Source: Apteryx mantelli (Eukaryota; Chordata; Aves; Apterygiformes; Apterygidae). From it: DNA of 64,000 bases. The notes beneath the pieces were generated by a model. That model worked only from the letters and a program-made list of their open reading frames with translations, did no database searches and was not told the origin of the DNA. The position numbers and the translations under genes are program-made. Location: assembly GCF_036417845.1 (NCBI RefSeq), contig NC_089980.1, positions 40,050,501 through 40,114,500 of the forward strand. Reading direction: 5' to 3'. Position 1 is the stretch's first letter. Every line of letters starts with the position of its first letter. Below, one piece after another: positions 34,959-47,220 of this stretch.

Positions 34959-37900
34959 GCAGGGGGAGGGGAACACTTGCTCTCTGTCAAGTCCATCATC
35001 TGGTCATCAAGTTTAATTTAGTTAAGTTTGATGTTATGTTGCAGACTTTCTGCATGAAATGCAGTCTTCTAGCCCATCCATACAACTAAATCTCTGCTTT
35101 CACAAGTCTAATTTAGGGCCAAAAGAGAGGAAGTTTTACTAATCTTGCCCAGTTGGTAGTGCTATTGTAAAGACTCATTTTTCTAGTCCATTATTTCAGT
35201 GTACCTTTTTGGAGTTCCTGCAGCCTATAACTTATGCTTATCAGACATGAGACCATATCCATATCAAACATGAGATACTTCGTGCCTTCTCAGTACTGAA
35301 TGAGCTGTTGCATCTGTTGGGCATTGAAGAGTTGTGTCACAAGCTAGTGTGTTGGACTTTTTTTCATGAGAAATGTACAGTAGCTAACCAATGAGTTACT
35401 GGTCTAGGACTAGGTCTTGGTGCAACAATATGAATAATCCTCCGGGAAGGTTGTTGGCAACTTTAAATAGATGACATCAAAAGGCAAAGCATTTATATAA
35501 CTTATTTTCAGGAGAATATAGGAGCTAATCAAACCCATACACTTTTTTAAAAACTCTCATGCTGTGGGGGCTTACTCAGTTAACATACACAGATGTTTCT
35601 TTGCCAGAATAAGCATTTTATTCAAATAGTTTTGTTGCAACTGATTACATTATGTAAGGCCAAGAAGAAAGTTATATCTATGTCTTGACAAAAAATATTG
35701 CCTCTTTTGCATCCTATTATGAAATAGGAACCAGCTACCTACAGATAATGTAATAACATAATTGTGTTCTGGGTAACTCCTCAGTTGAAATGGATTATAA
35801 AGCAATAGATGCTCTTAAGATGAAGGGCAGATCTGACTTGCTTACCAATAATTGTTCTTTCTCTGATGTATTTCTTATGCACAGTGATAGTCTTACATTT
35901 TGGCTATGTGAAAAGTTAGGCTTTTTTACTTGAAGTTTTTATGGTGCACCCTGAGATTTAACCATTTTTATGTTTCGAGTCATGAGCATTCCTGCTTTGC
36001 ATGGCGCAATAAAGTGTTGTATTTTATTTTCTGTTTAAAAATGTGGAAGTATCTTTAGTTGCTCATGAGCAACGACCAAAAGAGCCTCTAAATTTAATCA
36101 CTGAAAAGTGTCTTGCTTATGCAAAGTTATAGAATACAAAAGGACAGCAAATACTGCAAAGAACGGTGGATTTTTTTGCCTTGCTGTCACTCTGAACAAC
36201 ACTTTTTGGTTAGAGCAGTAACTCTAAGCTTAGTAATTTATAATCTCATTACATTGAGCTTTTACCTTTTAAAGGCTACTAATAGATCTCTGTATTAGTA
36301 CTGATTAACATCACTATCGGTTAAAGGAATGATGCAATTGTCTATATAATGTGCTCAATTGAAAACAGCTTCACTGCTATTTGGGAGGGTTTTTAGCAGT
36401 GATACTAGTGGTTTATTACTATAGAACAGTGCCATTATAACCTCTTGTTTTCACAAACTCTGTAATTCAGCATTAATACTTCTTGACTGAAACCTCTTTC
36501 AAACAAACTATGTACAAGCACTGACTTTTTCTTTTAACGCTTACAAATCTGCAATTATTTGAGTTATGGAAATATTCATCCTACTGTATACTGTTAGAAT
36601 TCTTGACTAAAGTCAAAAGAAGTAAAACTGCTGAAATGTGAAACTTGGAAGAGGCATAGATATAGTCTCTGAGCACTTGCTTTAAGGAAATGCAATTTCA
36701 ACTTTCTAATATTTATATTTAAATTGTCTTGCTGGCACAAAAAATGAAAAACTGAAATATATTGATGTGATGTATGTGTAATTAGACACTTGTTGGTTCA
36801 AAAATATAAAACTGCTGTTAAAGCTAACATACGTATTTTTTCCTTACTCCTTAAAAAAGGGGGGGAGTGGGAGAGAAAACTCCCTGCTTCAGAGGCTGAA
36901 CCTGTAAGGTTCATGCCTTAAAACTTTTTGACTTGAGTTCTTGATCTTACAAAGAAATGGCAGGGCAGAATTTCAGAGAGCATCAGATTCACTGAAATCA
37001 TGATTCCTATTGAAAGTCAAAATGCGTATCTTCACATTTCTGGAAGTCCCACTTGAGGTTGTTTATTCAGTCTTTTAGCTAGTTTCTGGAATGTTTAATT
37101 TTTTCTTCTCCTTAAAGATGCACTGTAATTTGCTTTGTATTTTAAAGATACACTGTGTTTGCACATATTTTATACATGTAATATACAGAATATCTTCTGT
37201 GCCAAAATCACTGCTTCCAGGACAGTCTCATTTTTGATTTCCTGAGATACAAGCCCTTAATTTTAAAGTCATAGTAATGCATTTAAACTAACTTTTGGTT
37301 TTCTTTGAAAACCTAAATTTCAATGCCATAACTATGTAATACTACCATTGATGTTGCAATTGGCTGTGCTGTAATGCGAACACGCACGGAAAGATTTTGG
37401 TGGTGCTCCATGGCAGAGCTCATGTGAACAGAACAATAAAGCGCAGGTTCCTTTCAGCTACAAAGCTTCAGAAAAATGTTTCTGATAGCTCTAACTGGGT
37501 CTAGTCCAGGATGAAGCTGCCTGTGGATCAAAGTGAAAACATGAAACAGCCTAGACCTACTGGCAGCCTTCCAGCTCCTTCCCTTTCTTTGCAGGGTTTA
37601 TGTTCTTTTACTTACCCCTGCCCAGCCTAGGAAACCAGGTGCTTGCTGCCAATTAGTCTTGTCAAGACAGCCCAGAGCTTCTCTTGACAAGCCTGACTGC
37701 TGACAGCAGCTGTAGGGTGCTCTTAGACAGGACCTTAACTCCTTGCTTTCCAGCTATGTTGCAGGTTAACCCCCCCAGTTTCATACTGCAGTTATTCAAA
37801 TATGCTTCTATTTTATGGAAGCATACATTTTATACAGAAATCGATCCAAGATTAGCAGCGGTACTATAGTGATAATGCTTACTTGTCTGGTTTCTGGCCT

Positions 37901-40900
37901 AAAAGAAAAATAAATGAGGAGTTAGATCACTGATTATGAAGGACATTTTCTATAGTTGTGGATACTTTCAGAACTATCCATCTCAGGCCACTTTTCTGCT
38001 TGATATCGAGTGTATCTGTAGCTGGATAAGATATCGGGCTTTTCCAGCACTTTTTTCCCCAACAGCTTAAAGTTTAATCTCATTTTAAGTGTTGCAGTGA
38101 CACATGGGAGTTTGAACAAGTTTTTGAGGTCAGTCATTAATATAGTCATACTATAAATTACAGTTAAATGTCTTTCATATTTTTTCCAAGTCACTTGTGC
38201 TGCAGCAAAATAGAGCTCACTTTTAGCTGTGGAATTTTCTGAAGTTTCCTTATGTCTTAGATGCGCATATGACCTTGCTACTGTCAAATGCTTTGCTCCA
38301 GTAATGTTAACAGTGAACAAAAAATACAGATGCTATCCATAAAACCTCGTTGGATATGGACTTCTTGCAGCACAAATGTCAAATTTCTGAATCGAACAAC
38401 TGAATTTCTGAATTGAAGTCATTGTGCAAGAGAATTTTTTTTTTAAGTGTATGCAGCAATTCTTCAGGAGAATGCAAACTTAATTTTTTAAATTTGTGAT
38501 TCCTAATAAATCATAGCCTAGGCTGCCACTCTCTTTTCAGTTTCTGTGCTTCTAGAAAGTTTTGAACCTGTTGGTCCATTTCACTCAAATTTGAAAGGAA
38601 GACTTACCTTTTTTAAGAAATCTTGCAAATTGCATAAATGTCAGTGCTGCTTTGCTGCTTTTGCCTATTTAGTCACTACCGTAGATCTCCCACTAGAGAA
38701 AGAGAAGTAGAAATTTGTGTTTATCCATTTTAAGTGGTGGCAACTAGCTAGTCAGTGCATATTAGAAAATCTGTTTTTTTGCTTGGTTGGATAGAAAGTA
38801 AACATGAAAAGTAGCTGGGGGCATGGAAGAGCTCTGTGGGCAGGAGAGGTGCTTGTAGGTCTGAGGGGGAGTAAAGGGACTGTGATGAGGGAGAGGCATT
38901 AGGCAGGCTATTAAGGTTGTGAAAAATGTAGAATATTTGAGAAGAAATAAGACTGTTAAAACAGTGTGAGGTGATCCCTGAACAGAGGAACTAGCTGCTT
39001 GCAAAATAGCCCATTTGCAATTGAATGGAATGCTGTATTTATGAGGTATCTTAAATTAAATGTTTCTACTGAGCTAGTCAAGGACCTGCAATATGAAACT
39101 GGCACATTTTTTACTTCACTTCCGATTCCCTTTGCATTTAGTGAGGTGTAGTATATTAATGTCTGCTTTTCCTTAACTCGGAAAACTCCCCAGAATTATG
39201 TATGAGTAACAATTAGATCACTTTTTATACAAATTTCAGACCTATTTGTATTTTTTGAACTTGGTAGAGGAGGATACTCTTTAGTATTCCTAAAAGTAGA
39301 AACAAATTCTGTTCTGCTATGGGAGAACTCCTGTAGGCACTTTTCCTCAGAACAGTTATGGCTTTTGCAGAGGTCATCAAGAGGGCTGCCATGCTTAACT
39401 TGAACACTGACTGGAACTGTTTATTCTGCCCACATGAACTTAAAATATATTGGCAGCTTATGTTCTAGGAGACTTAAACAGAAGACATTATTTCAGTGAG
39501 TCATCTACAGTTCTCTTCCATAGCAGGTACCTTACTATGCTAACAATGCTTTTTCAGTTTTGGTTTTTTTATTTTTCATTTTTTATTCTGCACTGAGGGA
39601 TGATTGTGGCAAAATTTCTGTTGTGTGATCTTATAGAAATTCTAAGTCATGCAATAATTGTTGTTCTACCATATTTAAAGGATGTGAATTTTTTTGTTAA
39701 GGTCCCTACTGGTCAAATGTCGTAAGTTCAGACTTGGCAATGTATTCTTATACAGCACTGAAGATTCAAAATTGGTTTAGCACTGTGAATACATATCGGA
39801 AATTTAATCTCAGTTCTCATAACACTGTTTTGTTCATTTGAATGCCTTTCTTTTCAATGACCTTTACAAGGAATTTCTTAAAAGTTTCTATTGAAACAAA
39901 GTATTTTTCTATATTAGAATTGCTAACTCTTTGAAAGAGTATCACTTTCAGACTCTTAACTTTCTAGCCTGACCTGAAGTCTAGGAGTTTTAGTAGTTCC
40001 TGTTTCTAGATGGAGTGCTAGATCTAAGAATTGTCTTTAGAGAGTAGCACAGGACTCAGGCCTCTTTCTGATATGTCAAAACAATTTAAATTATAAGATG
40101 AAGTTGTGCTCCATTTCCTACCTGACATCATTGTGAAAGAAACTCCATTTCCATTTAATGTTGCTCATGTGTATTTGTACATTACATCCAGTGGCCGTCA
40201 GGATACTGTCTAAATGACTGAGGGGTGGTGTCTTTCCCTGGAATTACTCTATGCCTTATTTACTTGAATTTATAGAGCTTCTACTGCAGATATCTACCAG
40301 TATGTGCAGTTCTCAGTAGATCTGTACAGCATTACTACTCTATTGTTATCTGGAACTTAGGCTTGCTGTGTGTTTCTTCAATCCTTATATAATTAGAAAT
40401 ACTAGCTCTGTTTCTGATAGTTATATTATCCACAAGGCTTGTATAAGTAAAGGGAAAAGAGTACTCCAGAAATAATTGTTCTCTATCTTGATATAATATT
40501 ATTCATATTCCCTTCTTCATTTGAATTTTTCTCTTTTAGGGATTTTGGATTTTGTGAGCAGAAAAGAAATGGATAGCAACTGTATGATATTTTATAATCT
40601 TGTCTGTGAGCACATGTAAGTCCTGAAATCTTCCTTTTTAATCCCCAAAGCACAGCAATACTAACAAAGATGCATCCTGCTGTTTGGAATACTTCAGTAT
40701 TTTTGAACTGAAGTTACCAGTGCATAGCTGGTTGGAAAGAAACTGGCAGAACATCAGCTGTCCAGGCTAGGACTGCTTTTTGTTCACTGTGAATCTGCAG
40801 CAAGGAGGGGGAGGAGATTACTTCCTACTTTCAGCTTGGAACAATGGCAAAATATCATTATTTTTCTTTGACTTGACAGTCTGCCAACTTTTAGTCCTTG

Positions 40901-41353
40901 AAACTTGTAGCTTTTAGTATGCTTTAGCAGGACACATCCAGCCAACTCAGCATTTTATTTTTGAAATAAACATTTTCAGTGGCTGAACTTTCAACATGAA
41001 TGTTCAGAGAAATGGCTTAAATACAGTCCTAAACTTTCTTTGCAGCCAGAGCCACATATTTGATAAGTATATAGGTCTCAACTGAAATTCTCCTTTGAAG
41101 TAGCCATCTATAAGCCACCCTGAGCAGAACAAAACAGTACTGCTGTGGAAGGAAGAGGTCTTGCCCTGGCTGCTTCTTCCTACCTCCTCATCAGCTCCTC
41201 CCTTGTACTGGCATGAACGTTTGTATAGAAGTCATAAACCAGATTGAGCAAATGATTGACACTTGCACTTTTTCTGATAATTCATTTCAATCTGGATCAG
41301 TTCCTTGGTCTGGTTCCCTGAGCAGCCATACAGTGTACAGATACTGCCCTGCA

Positions 41354-41364
41354 CCAGCAGGTGG
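41354..41364 (+). promoter_or_regulatory. CTCF-like core CCAGCAGGTGG, second copy
   Basis: Same eleven-base core and same orientation as the site at 30804, in context tgcaccagcaggtggtcatg. A weaker related site, accaccaggcagc, lies at 42971-42983. These are motif matches only. Confidence 0.3.
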
Positions 41365-42856
41365 TCATGAATGGGAAGAGGCTGAGACAATTTCTTTTGG
41401 CTGCAGTGCTGACTTATGTCAATTTTGTGTGTTGGTGGAATTATAGCACAGTGTCCTTTAATTCTTCTTGGCAAGTTTAAGTATATGAACTGTCAATGAT
41501 CTGGAGCTTCAGATCTCCAAATATTCTTCCCGCACAACCATATTTCCAAGTTATCAGAGCCTGCTAGGAAAAAACAGTAGTACTTTCTGGCCCCAATAAG
41601 GCTTTCATGAAACCTTGAGAAACTTGTATACATCACCTTGTCTATTTAAAAAAACCAGCCAACTCTTCCTTCCAGCCCCCCAAATAAGTTCTTCAAATTG
41701 TGCATAGTGGCTACTTTTTTTGTGTATGCGTAGAGAAATGCATGTTCCATTTAAGCCAATCTATTCCTTGTGTGCATGTCTGTGGTTTCTTTGTTTTTTT
41801 TTGTTTTTTTTTTTAAGTTATCTCTAGTACTACAGTAGTAATTCATTATTTCTGGAATTGTGTATAGGAAGGAAGGAAACTGCTTTTTAAGCTTTAGTAT
41901 TCCTCTTCTTTCCTCAAGTGGGTTACTTTAAATGAACAAACCTTGTTCATTTTGACTGAATAAGGTTGAGGAGTGCTTATGTGAGCAGCTCTGTTAGTGG
42001 ATCTTCAGGAGCAGTAGCTGGTAGGCATTTGGCAATGTACAAATAGGACACTAACCTCGTCAGCCAGCGAACTTCAGTGGAAGAAAATGTCTTTAATAAT
42101 TGAGTCTCTCTTGTCAGTGCTGAGTGAATCCTTTTAAAGTAAGGAACAATCCAAACAGTAGATGTGTAGAATCTCTCCATTCCTTTTACTTCTGCCTCCA
42201 TGGTCCAAGGTGATATGCCATGGTGTTACTGAATGTGTTAGCCTGCTTGGCCTGTGTATGCTCATGCTAGCACTGAACTAAACATTTTGCAAGGAGCAGA
42301 GAGATTGTGATTTCCCTCCCCCTGTACCCCCCACTCCCTTCAGGTTATTGATTTTTTTGACTTATAAGAATTGTTTTTCCATGTTTTGAAGTGGTCATAA
42401 TGTGAAAATACCTAAATAAAGAACTTCATAGACTCTTGTTTTTGCAATAAGCATGCTGTGCCTGTTTTTCTGGAGATGTAATATGTTTTACAGTATTTAT
42501 GCCTCTATGAGGTAGATAGAAACTATTTTTAGTTGAAAACAGATTGTTTTGGGAATGTTAGCATAACTTTTTTCCTGGGGAAAAAAACAATCTACAAATG
42601 GATTAGTTCATTTTGGGGGTTTTGATGGAATCAAATTTCTTTTTTATTAAGATAAAATAACCACTGGCATTGCTGCTTCCTAAAATCAAGATGGCTTTAG
42701 GGCCATTTCAGAAGTAACTTGTATTTTGTCAACATTAGTGCTGCTACAAGAAATCCGTTAAAAGTGCAAGTTTGCTGTGCTTTGATTTAAACAAATATGA
42801 AATTATTAGATTGACTGTGAAAGACTTTAAGAATGACTGAAGTTTTATTCTGACAT

Positions 42857-42898
42857 GGTACTGAGAGGTAACTCAGAGGTATTGAGAGGTAACTGAGA
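42857..42898. repeat. 21-bp tandem duplication
   Basis: Two adjacent 21-base units, ggtactgagaggtaactcag(a) and ggtattgagaggtaactgag(a), differ at two positions. Recent local slippage within intron 1. Confidence 0.88.
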
Positions 42899-44547
42899 CA
42901 GTCGCCCACATTCAAGAAAGCATTTTCCATTAGCATAGCCTGGTTCCTAAAGCAGCCGCTCCCTCAGGTGACCACCAGGCAGCCTGTCCAACAGGCCCTG
43001 TCAGCTAGCCAGCAAAGTTGATACAATGATAGACAGCATACTGACTGTTCACTTTTCTGAGCAGAACTGAGGAATAATGGAGTGACATGTGAAATTACAA
43101 TAAGTACCATTAATTATGACATTGCAAGATAAGTGTCCATGTCCTTTTCAGACTTTCCTAGTCAAAATATAGTGTGCAGCCCCTTTGCCACCTGTGCTCG
43201 GTAAAACAAAGGCATTTTTGGTTTTGTTTGGAATGCAGGTGTGTCCTCTAAGCCTGAATGAACTAACATTTTAAGTAATGCTTATTGAAAAGTTTATAGT
43301 CCTTATCCTAGAAGCTTTACATCTCCTTTGCTCTGTTAAGACCCTTCCTCTGAATCAATTACAGTAGTGTTTGCTGTCTTGTATATTGTAGACTTGCTGG
43401 AAACATAATAGAAAAGAAGAAACTGATATACTGTAAATGTTAAAGTTGCAGAAGTGAAGTTCTTTTGCCTTTGGTTTAATCTTAGTTTTGTGTCAAGATT
43501 TTGTACTTGCAACTCTGCTCTCTGGAAGGGAACTTATCTTTATGGAGTTGTTCGATAGTAATCATAGGTGAGTGGAAACTGAAAATGCTTAGTGCTTTTC
43601 CGACATAATTTTGAAGTTTCTGCCTAGGAAAATTAACTTCTAATATTCACTAGTGACTGAATGTGACTAGTCATCTTCATAGTCTTTATCCCAGTAAGTA
43701 TACATCATATTCAAATATTTTTCTTTCTGTTCTACATGTAAAGCAGCAGCATAACTTCTTAATGTTTTCTGTTAACTCTTACTATTGTCCTAGACTTGGT
43801 TCTAGGGTTGAGAAGCAAGTTATTCTTCTGTTCCTGCTATATTTCTAATACTGATGTGAGCAAGCTCTATTAAATCCTTCAACTGCTCTTGGATTTCTGA
43901 AAAACAATGCGATTATTTTAGGGAAGTGCTGACCTACTCTTTTTAATAAAGAACTTGTCTTGTATTCCACTTACTCTCCCATTTTTAGAATCCTGGTTCA
44001 TATTCCTCTTGCTTCACAATCATATAACATCCTTGTGGCAAGTGCAGCAGTTGCTTACCTGGAAAAGTAATATTAGAAAAGTGTGTATTTTTAGCTGCCT
44101 TTTGATGTGAGGTAGCAGCTGGAAACAAGGAGGAGAGGCAGTGTGAGGTGATCTCATGGCACTGCCAACTGCAACTTGGGAACCACTGCTTTGGACTTGA
44201 GACCAAAATGTGTGGAAACCTTTTTTGCAGGCCTGAGTATGCCTGCTGTGTCTGTCACTTTAATGACCCAGATGCTGTGGCTTTGCTCTTCTTTCTCAAG
44301 AGCTTCATTTGAGGGTCCTCCCCTGGATTCTATTTCACAAATGTGGTTAGTGGAGCAGAAAAAGTTCCATGAAGCCTTTTGTTTATGTTAATAAGCAGAA
44401 TAAATATAAAATGAGCAGGCTGTTGTATGTGCGTGTTTATAATTTATTTTAAAAAGCCCTTTGATATCAGTGACAAACTTAAAATATCTAAATGAAAAGG
44501 TATTCTAATAACTTACAAAAATCTTTTTTTTTTTTTTCTTGTTGTAG

Positions 44548-44595
44548 TAATCATGTCCGCAACTCAGAGAAGGAATCTAGCAAGCTCATGTTGAG
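44548..44595 (+). other. candidate alternative 5' UTR exon
   Basis: A run of about 15 T, then cttgttgtag, makes a strong acceptor ending at 44547. A plausible donor, gag|gtatat, follows 48 bases later at 44596. The small segment lies 2.6 kb before the coding exon. It would add an ATG (44553) upstream of the SOCS5 start if included. There is no transcript evidence, and such acceptor-donor pairs also occur by chance in AT-rich introns. Confidence 0.2.
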
Positions 44596-46631
44596 GTATA
44601 TTCTCAAGACAAGATACAGTGACTCTATATGCTTTTCTGGGTAAGAAGGGTATCTATATTCTCTTGAGTGTGACCAAAGAGTAGTTAACCTTTAAATTTA
44701 AACTTTTGGAAAGTGCAATCTGTGAAGTCAGTATCTGGGGGACAGGGAGGGAGGCGTTGGTGTGTATTTTGGATTTTTGGGTGAATTTGGGAAACTTTTA
44801 ACCTGTATAACAGTCTAAAGACATTCTAGACTAATTGTTCAAAGTAAATGCAATAGTGAGCAATTTGAGAATAAATGTCATATTAAATAGAGTATGATTG
44901 TGTGGTCAGAAAAGCAGTTCTGGTTGATCGTCTCAAAGATATACACTTTCTAGCCTGATCATCCAAGGGGACAAAGGTTACATCATTGTTATCTATTATC
45001 TTTTCCCTTATGTCCCTCAGCCCCCAAATTCTAAACCTCTTTTCGTTTCAGCTGAATTTGACAAAGGGGATAGTAGGTGTCTCAAAGATAATTTAAATTT
45101 ATACATCTTGGTGTCTGGATAGAGGAAAAGAAATAAACGGATATACCCCTTGAAAGAAAAGTAGATAGAACTCCACCTTATATATGTTGTGTGGACAGGC
45201 TGGTGGCCATCAAACATGTGCTGCCTCCCTGTCAGTGTTGATATTGTGTGAGACACCACAGCTACACAGTTATTGTGATGGGATGAAACACGGTTGTATG
45301 GTTCTTACAAATCTGCAGAAGATATGGCTTAATTCATTCTGCTACTCTGAGAACTATTCCTGCCCCCTCTCGCAGCTTGGCCTGGAGTTGCTAAAGAAAA
45401 GTCTAATTTAGGAATATTTCCTGATCAGGAGGACATTCCTTGCTTATGTCTTTACACGCTTTCACTTTTACATCTGCACAGCACTCTATAAGGTCTTTTA
45501 AATATAACGTTTCTTTTCTTTGCAGGTTTTTCTTTGTCTAAAACCTATTTTAAATATTGTCTCCCTCTTAAAAACTTCTTGTGTGTTGCTCAGATTATTA
45601 TTAGCACTGTGTTCTAGGTAACTTGTACCAGCAATCTCCAGAGAATGTGAAGATTTGACTTTTCTTTTTTTTTTCCTCTCCTTTTATTCACTTCCCCAAG
45701 TCCACACTAAAGTCTTAAGGCTTTATTTTATGTTGTTGGATATAGATACCTGCCTTGCTGCTTTTGCTGGAGTATCTGGGGGGGGAGGGGTGGATTTTTT
45801 GCTCCTCTTGCTTTCTGCTCTCGTAACAGCTAGTGGGTGGTTCACATTCATTATCCTTTTATCAGGATTTTCATGTAAGCTATACCTCTGACTTTTTCTC
45901 AGTCTCGGTAGATATTGTTATAAAATCATAGGCCTATAGCTGTGCTTCTGTCTTAAGGGACTTCTAGACTGGATCTCTAGAGTATTGCGTACCTGTTTAT
46001 CATCCGCCTGTTTATCTCATGAGACCCAGTGGGTTTGGTCACTGCTTTAGATTCCTTTCTAGCTGTGAACAGAAAAGTACTGCAGCAACAGAGGAATGCT
46101 TCTTTAAAATAATGGAAACTGTGTTCTATGGATATATATTAAGAGTTAAATTTAATAAGATGACGTGTTTTAATCCTTTATCAATTTATCACTTCTCTCA
46201 GAACTTAATTAGATCTAATTTAGCTTGGCACTGCCTGACTTTTTCTTAGTACAGAATTAGCCTGTTTCTGTGTGTCCTAGGGCAGTCCTGTGTTTTGGCA
46301 GTCTTGTTCCAATTATCAGACTTGGTTTCTAAAGTAGCAGTCGCAAAATACGCAGTGCTAATGTTTTTATCTTTTTACTGTATCTTCATGATTCACTGTC
46401 ATCATGTCTCTGCTGCAGAGCTGCTCTCTTTTTAAAAGCTCTGGCTAAAAATAGAAGCTTCCTGGGCTTTTTCACTTGCATGACTAAGAAGTAATGCCAG
46501 ACTGTGTTGTGTGTGTGTTTTTCTTCTTTTTTTCTTCTTCTTTCAGATGTTTTGTACCTATGGCTTTTACTAACGTATTATAAAGTTTTCCTGCTATCTT
46601 GCTGTCTGTCTTTGTTTTTTGGTGGACTACT

Positions 46632-46658
46632 CCCCCCCCCCCCAAAAAAAAAAAAAAA
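46632..46658. repeat. C-homopolymer joined to A-homopolymer
   Basis: About twelve C followed directly by about fifteen A. This is a slippage-prone site where length in the assembly may be unreliable. Confidence 0.85.
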
Positions 46659-47220
46659 GTCTAACTTGTAGTACACTTTTTCCTCTTGTCAAGTATAGTT
46701 TGAAACTTATTTGACCTGTGGCTGGAGCTTTCACTTTTAGATTATGTATAGGGAAAAATTACAGTGGACTTTGGATTTCGCTAACTGCTCTCAGAGTTAG
46801 GAGTGACTTTAATTGTTCTTTTTCAGGGTTTGTTTTACTGCTGCTTATTGGAAGCTGATCAGGGAGTCGTACCATACGTATGACACCTAAAACGAAGAAC
46901 TTGTGATTGCATAATTCCTAGTGTCCATCAAATACAACTGTGCAGTCCTACTTACATTTTTAATGATCCTATAGAATAATGGGAAGGCCTGTTCTTAAAT
47001 AAGATGTTTGTAATCTCCCAAACATTTTCTTCATGCTGGTTTTCTAAATATCCAAATGATGTGATGCATGTTATATGCTACATAACTACACATACACTAG
47101 GGCACTTTTTCAAGTTCAATTAACAAAATTGTCTTTGTGTCAGTAACTTAATGGATAACTGAAGATGTATTCTTACTTTTAAAAACTGTATTTTAATATT
47201 TCTTCTCCTCTTGAATTTAG

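Larger units (their letters stand above)
19297..47220 (+). other. SOCS5: inferred SOCS5 intron 1
   Basis: About 27.9 kb between the inferred donor (gtaggt) and the clear acceptor before the coding exon (ttcttctcctcttgaatttag). From 19.85 kb it is AT-rich. It holds simple repeats, one 97-bp tandem duplication, homopolymer tracts and no long interspersed repeat that I recognise. The absence of a long CR1 copy over 28 kb contrasts with three avian-type copies in the 18 kb upstream. Open frames, up to 151 codons on minus 32495-32040 (from TTG), look like chance. No second gene is visible on either strand. Confidence 0.6.
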
